From the NCBI GenBank assembly GCA_028751875.1, contig CM054167.1:23377393-23441392 (forward strand): DNA of 64,000 nt, in the 5' to 3' direction. Source of the stretch: Rapana venosa (taxonomy: Eukaryota > Mollusca > Gastropoda > Neogastropoda > Muricidae). Under the pieces are notes generated by a model. It was not told where the DNA came from, did not search any database, and worked only from the letters and a program-made list of their open reading frames with translations. Made by a program: the position numbers and the translations under genes. Of the stretch, positions 9,085 through 21,770 are shown piece by piece (within the stretch, counting starts at the first letter, position 1; every line of letters starts with the position of its first letter).

Positions 9085-10435
9085 TGAGGGTTCTCTGCCT
9101 TATCCTCTTCCTTTCTCCCTTCTCTTCCTCGTTCTTCTCTTCGTCTTCCTTCTCTTCCTCTTCCTTCTCTTCCAACTATCTTGCTCCTCCTCTTCCTCCT
9201 TCTTTCCTCCTCCTTTCCTCTTACCACTGCTTCTTATCGATTTTGTTTCTCCTCCTCTTCCTCCTCCTCCTCCTCCTTCCTATTCTCCTCCTCTTCTCCT
9301 CCTATTCCACACTACTCTTGCTCCTCCTCTTGCTCCTCCTCTTGCTCTTCTCCTCCTCTTCTTCTCTCCTCCCTCTTCCTTCTCTTCTTCCTCCCTCTTC
9401 TTCCTCTCCTTTCTTCCTCCTCTTTCTCCTCATCTTCTCCTCTTCTCCTCCTCTTCTTTTCCTCCTCCTCTTCCTCCTCTTCTTTCTCCTCTTCTTCTCC
9501 TCTTTTCCTCCTCCTTGTCTTCCTCTCTTCTTCCTCTCCTTCTTGCCTTCCTCTTCTTCTCCTCTTCTTTTTTCTCCTCTTCTTCTCCTCCTCTTCTCCT
9601 CCTCCTCCTTCCTTTCTCCTCTTCTTACTCCTCCTCTTTGCCTCCTCTCTTTTCCTCCTTCTTCCTCTTTCTCCTCTTCTTCTCCTAACCTTCTTCCTCC
9701 TCCTCTTCCTCTCTTTCCAAATACTCTTGACTCTCTCTTCCGCTTCTCTTATTCCTCCTCCTCTTCCTCCTACTACTGCTTGATACTTTTTTTCTCCTTC
9801 CTCTTCTTCCTTCCTCTTCTTCCTCCTCCTCTTCTCCTCCTCTTCCTCTTTCTTCCTCCTTCTTCTTCCCCTCCTCCTTCTTCCTCCTCTTCTTCCTCCT
9901 CCTCTTACTCTCTCTTCTCCGCATTCTTTCTCCTCCTCTTCTTTTTCCTCTTCTTCTCCTCTCTTCTCCTCTTTTTCCTCCTTTCTTCTCCTATTCTTCC
10001 TCCTCCTCTTCCTCCTCCTCTTCTCTTGCTACTAATTTTCTTATCAATTTTTTCCTCATTCTTCCTCCTCTACTGCTTCTTAACATTTTTTTATCCTCTT
10101 TCTCTTCTTTTCCTCCTCCTCCTAGTGCTTTCTTATTAAAAAATTTTCTCCTTCTCCTACTACTGCTTCCTTTTACATTTTTTCTCTCCTCTTTCTCCGC
10201 CTCGTCCTTTCCTCCTCCTAATGCGGGGGGTTTCTTATCAATTTTTCTCCATCCTCCTTTTCTTCCCCCTCCTCCTTCTCCACCACTGCTTCTTATTTCT
10301 GGGTTTCTCCTTTCTTTCTCCTAATACTTCTTTTTTTTTACTCTTTTCTTCGTCCTTTTCTTAAGGCTTTTTTCTTCTTTCATTTTCCTCCTCGTTCCTC
10401 CTCCGGCTGCTGCTGGCTGCTCCTCCATCTAATAT
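9085..10435. repeat. Polypyrimidine (CTT/CCT)n tract, about 1.3 kb
   Basis: Nearly pure C/T on the + strand with TCC, CTT and CTCC units. The apparent Ser/Leu/Pro-rich ORFs are repeat translations. Confidence 0.95.
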
Positions 10436-12390
10436 TTACCATCACACACCACCACCAACCACCTCAAACAAACTACTTACTATCAAACAACACAACAATA
10501 CTTTCTTACTACTATATACTGGATTCTTATTTCTACTGTGTCTATCGACTTCTACGTACGTCCACAATCCACCACCACACCACACCACAAACAACTACAA
10601 CAACAATCTTCTTCTACATACAATCAACTTCCATCAACAACTTCGTCTTACTACTTTCGTTACTACTAACGTCCACATCCACACCAACCACCACACCACC
10701 TCACCACCACTACCACCTCACCCACATCGTTACTACTTCGTCTTACTATACTACTTCGTACTACCACCCCCACAACCCCACCACCCCACCATACTACTAC
10801 TACTACTACTATATATGCTGCTGCTTTCTGCTGCCCCTACTATTTACCACCACCACCACACACACCAACTGTAACACCTCCACCTTTTGCCTCTGTCTCC
10901 ATCTCATTGAACGCCACCCTATAACCCACCACCACCAACACACCCCCTACTACCCACACCACACCACCCCCCATACCACCACCTCCACACCACCACCACC
11001 CCACCCAACACCCCCACCCAACCCCCCCACACCACCACCCCACCAACCACCCCCCCACACCCCCAACACCAAACCCCACCCCCACCCCCACTACCCCCAC
11101 CACCATAACCCACACCCCCACCACCACTACCACCACCACCACCACCACCCAACCATACCCCCAAACCCCCACCACCACCCCCCACCACCACACCACACCA
11201 CCACCACCACCCCACATCCACCACCACTACCACCCCCACTACCCCACTACCCCCCACCACCCCCACAAACCACCACCACTACCCCACACCAACCACCCCA
11301 CACCCCCACCACCACCACCACCCCCCACCACCATACCACCCACTACCACCACCCTACACCCCTACCACCACCCCCACCACTACCCCCACCACTACCACCA
11401 CCCCCACACCACACCACCACCACCACCACCCACCCACCACCCCTCACACCACCCACACCACCACTACCACCACTACCACACTACCACCCCACTACCCCCA
11501 CTACCACCACCACAAACCACCACCCCCACAAAACCACCACCCCCACCAAACCCCCACCACACCACCACCCCCACTACCACATACCACCCCACACCACCTA
11601 CCACCACAACCACCACACTACCACAACCACCACACCACACCACCCCACCACTTACCACCCCCCACCACCACCCCCACTACCACCACCACCACCACAACCC
11701 CCACCACCACCATACCACCACCACCACCACCACTACCACCACTACCACCCCCCACCTCCACCACCACTCACCACCACCACCCACCACCACCACCACCACC
11801 ACCACTACCACCACTACCCACCCCCACCCACCCCCCACCCCCCCCACTACCCCCACCACCACCCACGCCTCACCACTCCACCACCACCCCACCCCACCAC
11901 CACCACCCCACATCACCACCCATTCCACCACCAACACCATCACTCCTACCACCACAACCACCTTCACCCCCACCACCTCCACCACCACCACTTCACCACC
12001 ACACCACCTCCACCACAACCACCTTCAACCACCACCACTTCTATCACCACCACCACCACCACCACCACCATAACCACCTTCACACCACTCTCCTACACCA
12101 TCACCACCCACCACCACTTCCACCATCCACTACTACCACCACCCACACCACATCCTACCACCACCACCACTACCACCACCACTACTACCACCACCACACC
12201 ACCACCACCACTACTACTACTATACTACTAATACTCTTGCTGCTGCTGCTGCTGCCGCTACCGCCGCCGCCACCACCACCACCACCACCATCACTACTAC
12301 TACTTCTTTTCTTTACCACCACCATTACTGCTACTTCTACTATTACTACCACCACACCACCACCACCCACACCACCCACCACCTCACCTC
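10436..12390. repeat. (CAC/ACC/CTA)n triplet-like array, about 1.95 kb
   Basis: Degenerate C/A-rich array, mostly CCA units with CTA interruptions and almost no G until about 12240. Open frames on the reverse strand (Gly/Val/Trp) are artefacts of composition. Confidence 0.95.
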
Positions 12391-12399
12391 TTCTCTTAT

Positions 12400-12699
12400 C
12401 TCTGCTGTCTCTCCTCTCTCTCTCTCTCTCTGACTGACTCTCTCTCTTCTCTCTCTCTCTCTCTCTCTGACTGACTCTCTCTCTCTCTCTCTCTGACTGA
12501 CTCTCTCTCTCTCTCTCTCTCTTCTGACTGACTCTCTCTCTCTCTCTGACTGACTTCTCTCTCTCTCTCTCTCTCTCTCTGACTGACTCTCTCTCTCTCT
12601 TCTCTCTCTCTCTGACTGACTCTCTCTCTCTCTCTCCTCTTCTTCTGGCTGACTCTCTCTCTCTCTCTCTGGTGACTGACTCTCTCTCTCTCTCTGTGA

Positions 12700-12746
<47 letters not shown>

Positions 12747-12874
12747 GACTGACTCTCTCTCTCTCTCTGACTGACTCTCTCTCTCTCTCTCTCTCTCTCT
12801 GACTGATCTCTCTCTCTCTCTTCTCTCTCTCTCTTGACTGACTCTCTCTCTCTTCTCTCTCTCTCTGACTGACT

Positions 12875-12905
<31 letters not shown>

Positions 12906-13035
12906 TCTCTCTCTCTCTCTCTCTCTTTCTGACTGCTCTCTCTCTCTCTCTCTCTCTTGACTGATATCTCTCTCTCTCTCTCTCTCTCTTGAACTGACTC
13001 TCTCCTTCTCTCTCTCTCCTCTGACTGTCCTCTCT
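12400..13035. repeat. (CT)n array punctuated by GACTGACT
   Basis: Runs of CT of 10-50 bp alternate with GACTGA(CT), at least twenty times. It forms a compound minisatellite with irregular period. Confidence 0.95.
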
Positions 13036-13042
13036 TTTTTCT

Positions 13043-16000
13043 ACAAAATTTTTAAATTCAATTGGGGGTGCGGGCTACAGGAAAGATATTATAAAGAACT
13101 ATGTGGGGGGGTTTGAGAAACAGATCCTTGCAGAAAAAATCTCGGGGCCCCCCTTTCTCCAGAAAAAAGGTTTTTCCCTTCATGTGAAAATACCTTTGAC
13201 AAAATACCTGAAAAACCACCCTTTTGGGAAAGGGGAAGTAAATTTTTTTCCCATTTTTAACCTGGAAAAATGAAAAACTTACAACCCTGAAATTATTTTT
13301 GGGTTTTCCCAAAACAAAACATCCCAAATGACTCAGGAAAAAAAAAGACAAAAAATTCCCAACTGCAGCGGGGGACACCTGCCGATCGTGAAAGAATCAA
13401 AGACAAAAATTAGTCCCGGGGACGGGAAAATTTTTTCCCTTTTATGATGAATCCCTATTAGATATTTTCTGGGTTAAAAAGTACTGGGGACCCTGAAATA
13501 TGTTGGCGCGCGCGCGCCCCGCGCGGTGTGTTTTGGCGTGCGCACCCTTGTGCCACGGGGGGTGGCGTCCCGTGCGTTTGGTTGTGTGTCGTGCTTTTCT
13601 TGTGGGGCAGTGCTGTGCGAGGGTGGGGTGTGTGTGCTATTGAGAGAAGAGAAGAGGAAGAGAGAGAGAGAGGGAAGAGGAGAGAAAAGAGAGAGAGAGA
13701 AAAGAGAAAAGAGAGAGAGAGGAGAAAAAAGAGAGAGAGAGAGAGAGCAAAACAGGGCTGTTACGCACACTGGGGATTTTATTTTTTTTCAGGGGTTGGG
13801 AAAGAGGGGGCGATTTTACCGGGTCAAGGAAGGAAATTTAAATTTTTTTTTATTTTTTTAAATTTAAAACCATTTTAAAATCACAGATTTCTCTGCGTGA
13901 AATTAGGGCGGGGGCCTTCCCCCGGGGGGAGCACGTCGCCAAAAGAGAAAACGCCACCTTTTTTTTTTTTTTTTTTTTTGGTCTGCAAATGTATTTTTTT
14001 CCCCCTACCCAAGGGGGTTTTTTTTCTAAAATTTTGCCAGGGAAAACCCCTCCCCTTGTTGCCGGGGGTTTTTTTTTTTAACGTGCGCTGAAAAATTTTT
14101 GTTTTCCACACAGGGGACCTCGGTTTATCGCTCATCCAAAAGACTAGAAACCCGGATCCCCAAACTCTTTGGTCTAATGGAGGGGGGAAAATTTTCCCGG
14201 GCCAAACGGGATTCAAAACCACCCCCATTTTCCGCCCCGGGACTTTTCGTTTTCCCCTGGACGGGCCCCGCGTTCCCTTTCTAGACCACCGACCCAGGTA
14301 GGGACATGGAACCCCCTGTCACAGACTTGGTTGTTTAAAATGATTGTGTGGTTTTGTGACCCCCCCCCCTTTCCCCCATTTGCAAGGGGGCCGAAAGTTT
14401 TCCCGGCCCCAAATTCACGGGAATCTTAATGAAACACCCCATGTCGGGGAATTTCCAAAGCCATCCCCGAACTTTTGGGGCTTAGAAATTAACTCGTTAT
14501 TTCTAAAAGTATGTTTTTTGGGTGCCCAGCCCCCTTTCCCCACTGCACGTCCCCCTTGTGACAGCTTAACCCACAATAAAATATTGCATATTGTAAAATA
14601 CTGTCATTTTTCTCCCCACCCCCCCAAAAAACACACACCCCCACAAAAAACCCCACACACACACACACAACACCACACACCACCCCACCCCAAAAAAAAA
14701 AAAACACACACACACACCCCCCTTTAACCAAACCAAACCCCCAAAAAACCCCAAAGAGTAGGCCATTGTGTGCCGGGGGGAACAGTTTAACAGAATTTAA
14801 AAAAACCGCATACACAGGGGGAACTGAAAAGGGAAAAAAAAGCACATAATTTCCCTTTCCCCATTATCCTCGATAAAAAAGGAAAAAAATAAAATAAATA
14901 AAATAAACACAACACACACAACACACACGCCCCCAAAACTTGACTTTTTTTCAACCATGACATATAGAAAACCCAAAATTCAAAACGTTATTTCTAAAGG
15001 ACAAAAATTTTAATTTTTTTTAAATTTTTGTGTTACGTAAATTTTTACATAATTTTACCACCCCTGATCTGAATGTTTAAAAACAAACAAAACCAAACAA
15101 ACAAACAAACAAACAAACCCCAAAAAACCCCAAAAAAAAAAACCCTACAAAAAAAAGTACACAAAAACCCCGAAATAGGGGAATCCCAAAAAAAATTTCA
15201 CATCTTTTAAAAAAAGGGGACCTTTTTTTTTTTTTTCCCTGCAAATCAACAATGGTTGGTACAAATATCTTGGGGAAATAAAAGTAAAAGAAAATATACA
15301 AGGGACGAAAAAAGTAATTTATCGCTTTCTTTTTATACAAAAAATTTCCCAAAAACATTCGTTGTATATCCTATATGTTAAATCACTACCCTTTTTCTTC
15401 CTTCACCAAACCTTTTTGTCCGGGGGGGCACCACTGAAGATTTCCCAACCAGCTTCCTCCACTCCTTGCGGCCCTCTTTTTTCCCAGAAAAAATCTTTTC
15501 CATTTCGGGGCTAGTCAGCCCCACTCCTGTTTGTTGTCTTCTACCCATCTTTTTTCCTCTTTCTGCCTTTTTCGTCTCCCTCCTTGTACTGTTTCTTACC
15601 CATCTTTTTCTCTTTTGGGCTCCCCTCTTCTTCGCCCTCCCCCCCCTTGACTTTTCCCTGAGGACAGTCGGGGCCATTCCAATTTTTCGGGGCCCGGTAC
15701 TAACAAAAATTTTTAAAAGGGTTTGGACTTTTTTTTTAGGGGAGGGGATACCCTCACCGGTGGGGAGCCCCTCGTTTCCCCCCACCAAGTTAAGCAGGGG
15801 CGACCCGTGGTTACCTTTTGGATGGGTGACCGTTTGCGCCCCTTGGCTTCAGTACATTTCCCCCCATTTCCCCCAGGAAAAAAGGGTTTCCCTCCCCTTT
15901 TTAGGGTCGGGAAGGAAAAAGAAAGGAGGGAAGGAGATGGGGCCCGCCCTCAAAAACCCCGGCCCCTAGAAAGGAGGTCTTTTTGACGCCTTTTTTCCCC

Positions 16001-16175
16001 TAACGCCCCTTATGGGTTAAATGGGATTTCCCTTTACCTTTCCTTTACCTAAAAAAATTTATGTGAGCCGGGGTTTTGTGACCCCCCTCCTACCACTGTG
16101 GGTTCGCCTTATCTTTTCCCGGGCCCGCCATAAAATTTTTTTTTTGAAAACGAATTAGTTGAAACCCAAATTTTT
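13043..16175 (+). repeat. Degraded second copy of 4318-7283
   Basis: Collinear with intron 1 from the unrecognised ORF (4318) through the TG/GA repeat, SINE-C, CA repeat, SINE-B tail, (CAAA)n, LINE tail and SINE-A copy 2. Differences are mainly lengthened homopolymers and lost isolated bases, for example AAAAAAT for GCAAAT, rather than ordinary substitutions. Both copies have the same order and orientation. This looks like an unpolished read segment or false duplication, not an old genomic duplication. ORFs here are not independent genes. Confidence 0.85.
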
Positions 16176-16467
16176 TTTTTAAAAATTTTTTTTTTTTTTT
16201 TTTTCCCCTTTTTTTTTTTTTTTTTTTTTTTTTTGGGGGGGGGGGGGTTTTTTTTTTAAAAAAATTTTTTTTTTTAAAAAGGCCCAAACCCCTTTTGTGT
16301 TGGGGTGTGTGTTTTTTTTTGGGGGGGGTGGGGGTTTGTTTTTGTGTGTGTGTTTGTGGTTTTGGGTGGGTTTTTTTTTGGGGGGGGGAATTTAAAATTT
16401 TGGGGGGGTTTGGGTTTAAACCCCTTTTGGGGGGTTTTTGGGAATTTTTTTTTTTTTGGGGTTTTTT

Positions 16468-16498
<31 letters not shown>

Positions 16499-16925
16499 GG
16501 AAAAAAACCCCCCCCCTTGGAAACCGGTTAATTTTTCCCCCCCCCTTTTTTTTCCCCTTTTTTTTCCCCTTTTTTTTTTCCCCCCCCCTTTTTTTTTTTT
16601 TTTTTTTCCTTTTTCCCCCCTTTTTTTCCCCCCCAAAAAAAAAAAAAACCCCCCCAAACCCGGGCCCGGGGGGGGTTTGGGGGGAAAACCCCGCCCCTTT
16701 TTTTGTTCCGGGTTTTAAAAAAAAAAAAAAATTTTTTTTCCCCGGGGAAAAACCCGGGGCCCCCCCCCCGGGAAAAAACCCCCAAAAAATTTTTTTTTTT
16801 CCCCTTTTTTTTTTTTTTTTTTTTTTTTTTCCCTTTTTTTCCCCCCTTTTTTTTGGGTTTTGGGGTTTTTTTTGGGGCCCAAAGGGGTTTTTTTTTTCCC
16901 CCCCCAAAAAACCCCCAAAAAATTT

Positions 16926-16973
<48 letters not shown>

Positions 16974-17149
16974 AAAACCCCCCCAAAAAACCAACCCCCC
17001 CCAAAAAAAAAAAAAAATTTTAAAAAAACCTTTTTTTTTTGGGGGCCTTTTTTTTTGGGGTTTTTTTTTTGGGTTTTTTTTTTTTTAAAGGGGTTTTTTT
17101 TTTTTGGGGTTTTTTTTTTTTTGGGGGGGGGGGGGGGGGGGGAAGAAGT

Positions 17150-17215
<66 letters not shown>

Positions 17216-19626
17216 TTTCCCCCCCATTTTCCCCCCCCCGGGGGAAAAAAGGGGGGGAAAAGGGAGGGAAAAAAGGGGGGGGGGGCCCCCCCCCAAAAAC
17301 CCCCCCCCTTTTTTGGGGAAATTTAAAAAAAAGGGGGGAAAACCCCGGGGGGGGGTGGGCCCCCCCCAAACCCCCCAAATTTTTTTTGGAAAATTTTTTT
17401 TTTCCCCCCCCGGTCCCCCCATAAAAAAAATTTTTTTTTTTCCCCCCCCGGGGGGGGGGGGGGGGGGGGGGCCCCCCTTTTGGGCCCCCCCCCCCCCCTC
17501 CTTTCCCCCCCCCTCCCCAAAACCCCCCCTTTTTTTTCCCCCCCTTTTTTTTTCCCCCCTTTTTTCCCTTTTTTTTCCTTCCTTTTCCCCCCCCTTTTTT
17601 TTTCCCCCCCCCCCCCCCTTCCCCCCCCCCCTTTTTTTCCCCCCCCTTTTTCCCCCCCCTTCCCCTTTTTTTTTTTTTTTTTTTTCCCTTTTTTTCCCCC
17701 CCCCCCCCTTTTTTTTCCCCCCCCTTTCCCCCCCTTTTTTCCCCCCCCCTTTTTTCCCCCCCCCCCTTTTTCCCCTTTTTTTCCCCCCCCCCCTTTTTTT
17801 CCCCCCCTTTCTTCCCCCTTTTTTTCCCCCTTTTTTTTCCCCCCCTTCCCCCCCTCCTTTTCCCCCCTTTTCCCCCCCCTTTCCTTTCCCCCTTTCCCTT
17901 TCCCCCCTTTTTTTTTTTTCTTTTTTCCCCCCCCCCCCCCCCCCCTTTTTTTCCTCCTTTCCCCCCTTTCCCCCCCTTTTTTTTCTTTCCCCCCCTCCCC
18001 CCTTCCTCCTTTCCCCCCTTTTTTTTTTTTTTCCCCCCCCCCTTTTTCCCCCCCCCCCCCTTCCCCCCCTCTTCCCCTTTTTTTTTCCTTTTTCCCCCCC
18101 CCCCCCCCCTTTTCCCCCCCCCTTTTTTTCCCTTCCCCTTTTTCCCCCCCCTTCCCCCCTTTTTTTTTCCCCCTCCCCCCTTTTTTCCCCCCCCCCCTTT
18201 TTTCCCCCCCTTTTTTTCCCCCCTTTTTTTTTCCCCCCCCCCCCCCTTTTCCCCCCCCCCCCCCCTTTTTTTTTTCTCCCCTTTTTCCCCCCCCCTTTTC
18301 CCCCTCCTCCTCTTCCCCCCCCCCTTTTTTTTTTTTCCCCCCCCTTTTTTCCCCCCCCCTTTTTTCCCCCCCCCCCTTTTTTCCCCCTCCTCTTCCTTTC
18401 CCCCTCCTTTTTCCCCCCCCCCCTTTTTTTTTCCCTTTTTTCCCCCCCCCTTTTTTTCCCCCCTTTTTCCCCCTTTCCCCTTTTTTTTCCCCCCCCCCTT
18501 CCCCCTCCTTTTTTCCTTTCCCCCCCCCCCCCCCCCTTTTTTCCCCCCCCCCTTTTTTTTTCCCCCCCCCCCTTTTTTTTTTTCCCCAAACCCCCCCCTT
18601 TTTTTTTCCCCCTTTTATTTTCCCTTTTTTTTAAATTTTTTTTTTTTCCCCCCTTTTTTTTTTTTTTCCCCCAAAAATTTTTTTTTTTTTTTTCCTTTTT
18701 TTTTGGGGGGGGGCCCCTTTTTTTTAAAAAAACCCCCCCCCCCCCCCCAAAAAAAAAAAAAAACCCCCCCCCCCAAAAAACCAAAAAAATTTTTTAAAAA
18801 AATTTAAAAAACCCCCCCCCCAAAAAAAAAAAACAAACCAAAATTTTTCCCCCCCCCCCAAAAAAAAAAAAAAAAACCCCCCTTTTTTTTTTTCCCCCCC
18901 CCCCTTTTTTCCCCCCCCCCCCTAAAACCCCCAAACCAATTTTTTCCCCCCCCCCCCCCCCCTCCCCCTTTTCCCCCTCCCCCCTTTTTTTTTAAAAATT
19001 TTTTTCCCCTTTTTCCCCTAATAAATTCTTTTTTTCCCCCCCCCCTTTTTTTTTTTTTTTTTTTCCCCCTTTTTTTTCCCCCCCCCCCCCTTTTTTTCCC
19101 CCCCCCCCCCCCCCCCCAAAAAACCCAAAACCCCCCCCCCAAAAAAAAAAACAAAAAAACAACCCCCCCCCAAAACCCAAAAAAAAAAAAAAAAAAAAAC
19201 CCAAAAACCCAAAAACCCAAAAACCCCCCCCCAAAAAAAAAAAAACCCCCCCCCCCACTACTACTTCCAAAACCACCAAAAACCCCCCAAAAAAAAAAAA
19301 AAACCCCCAAAAAAAAAAAAAAAACCCCCCACCCCCCCCCCCAAAAAAAAAAAAACCCCCCCCCAAAAAAAAACCACCACCACCCCCCCCCCCCCCCCAA
19401 CCCTAAACCACCCCACCAAACCCCCCCAAAACCCCCTACCCCCCCCCTTCCCCCCTTTTTTCCCCCCCTTCCCCCCCCCCCCCCCCCCCCCCCCTTCTTT
19501 CCCCCCCCCCCCTTTTCCCCCCCCCCCTTCCCCCCTTTTTTTTTCCAAAACCCCCCAACCCCCCCCCCCCCCTCCCCTTTTCCCCCCCCCCCCCCCCCCC
19601 CCCTTCCCCCCCCCCCCCCCCCCCTT

Positions 19627-19696
<70 letters not shown>

Positions 19697-19778
19697 AACC
19701 CCCCCTTTCCCCCCCCCCCCCCCCCCAAACCCCCCCCCCCCCCCCCCCCCCCCCCCTTCCCCCCCCCCCCCCCCCCCC

Positions 19779-19818
<40 letters not shown>

Positions 19819-19933
19819 ACCCCCCCCCCCCTTTTTTTTTCCCCCCCTTCCCCCCCCCTCCCCCCCCCCCCTTTCCCCCCCTTTCCCCCCCCATCCCCCC
19901 CCCCCCCCCAAATCCCCCCCCCCCCCCCCCCCC

Positions 19934-19975
<42 letters not shown>

Positions 19976-20236
19976 CCCCCCTTCCCCCTTTCCCCCCCCC
20001 CCCCCCCCCTTCCCCCCCCCCCCCCCCCCCCACCCCCCCCCCCCTTCCCCCCCCCACCCCTTTCCCCCCCCCAATTTCCCCCCCCCCCCCCCCCCTTCCC
20101 CCCCCTTTTCCCCCCCCCCCCCCCCCCCCCCCCCACCCCCCCCCCCCCCCCCCAAACCCCCCCCAAACCCCCCCCCCCCCCCCCCCCCCCCCCCACCCCC
20201 CCCCCCCGCCCCCCCCCCCCCCCCCCAAACCCCAAA

Positions 20237-20305
<69 letters not shown>

Positions 20306-20399
20306 TTCCCCAACCCCCCCCCCCCCTTTCCCCCCCCCCCCCCCCCCCCCCCTCCCCCTTTCCCCCCCCCCCCCCCCCCTCCCCCCCCCCCCCCCCAAA

Positions 20400-20437
<38 letters not shown>

Positions 20438-20464
20438 TTCCCCCCCCCCCTCTTCCCCCCCCCC

Positions 20465-20496
<32 letters not shown>

Positions 20497-21733
20497 ACCC
20501 CTTTTCCCCCCCCCCCCCCCCCCCCTTTTTTTCCCCCCCCCCCCCCAAATTTTCCCCTTCCCCCCCCCCCTTTCCCCCCCCCCCCCTTTTCCCCCCCCCC
20601 CCTTTTTCCCCCCCCCCCCCCCCCCCCCCTTTCCCCCCCCCCTTTTTTTTCCCCCCCCCCCCCCCCCCCCCCCCCCCCTTTCCCCCCCCCCCCCCCCCCC
20701 CCAACCCCCCCCCCCAAAAACCCCCCCCCCCCCCCCCCAACCAACCCCCCCCAAAACCCCCCCAAACCCCCCCCCAAACCCCCACCAAAAACCCCCCCCA
20801 CAAAAAAACCCCCCCCCCAAAACCCCCCTTTTCCCCCCCCCAAAACCCCCCCCCCCCAAACCCCCCAACCCCCCCCCCCCCTCCAAAACCCCCTTTTTCC
20901 CCCAAACCCCCCCCACCTTTTAAAAAAAAAAAACCCCCCCCAAACCCCCCCCCCCCCCCCCCCCTCCCCTTTTTCAAAAAACCCCCCCCCCCCTCTCCCC
21001 CCTCTCTTCCCCCCTTTTTTTTTTTTTCCCCCCCCCTCCCTCTTTTCTTCCCCCCCCCCCCCTTTTTTTTTCCCTCTCTCCCCCCCCCCCTCCCCCCCTT
21101 TTTTTTTTCCCCTCCCCCTTTTCTCCCCCCTCTCTCCCCCCCCCCCCCCCCCTTTTTTTCCCCCCTTTTTTTTTTTTCCCCCCCCCCCCCCCCCCCCCCT
21201 CTCCCCTTCCCTTTTCTCCCTCTCTCCCCTCTTCCCCCTTTTTCCCCCCCCCTTTCCCCCTTTCCCCCCTCCCCCCCCCCCTTCCCCCCTTTTACCCCCT
21301 TTTTCCCCCCCCCCCTTTTTTTCCCCCCTCCCCCTCTCCCCCTTTTTTTTTTTCTTTTTTCTCCCCCCCCTCCCTTTTCCCCCCCCCTTTTCCCCCCCCC
21401 CTTCCCCCTTTCCCCCCCCCCCCCTCTCTCTCTCTCCCCCTTCCCCCTCTCTTTTTCCCCCCCCCCCCATCTCCCTCTCCCCCCTTTTTTCCCCCCCCCA
21501 CCCCCTCTCCCCCCCTTTTTCCCCCCCCCCCCTTTTTTTTTTCCCCCCCCTCCCCCCCTCCTTCCCCCCTCTCTCCCCCCCCTTTCCCCCCCCCCCCTCC
21601 CTTTTCTCCCCCCCCCCTCTCCCTTTTTTTCCCCCCTCCCTCCCCCCTTTTCCCCTTTTTTCCCCCCCCCCCCCTCTCTCCCCCCCTTTTCCCCCCTCTC
21701 CCCCCCTTTTTTTTCCCCCCCCCCCCTTTTTTT

Positions 21734-21770
<37 letters not shown>

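Noticed and set aside
9084..10139. 351-codon Ser/Leu/Phe ORF after exon 3
   Set aside because: Polypyrimidine repeat lying in intron 3; the exon 3 donor GTGAGT is strong and phase-matched to exon 4.
13058..15988. Independent genes in the 13-16 kb block
   Set aside because: Every ORF there is a frame-damaged copy of sequence at 4.3-7.3 kb.
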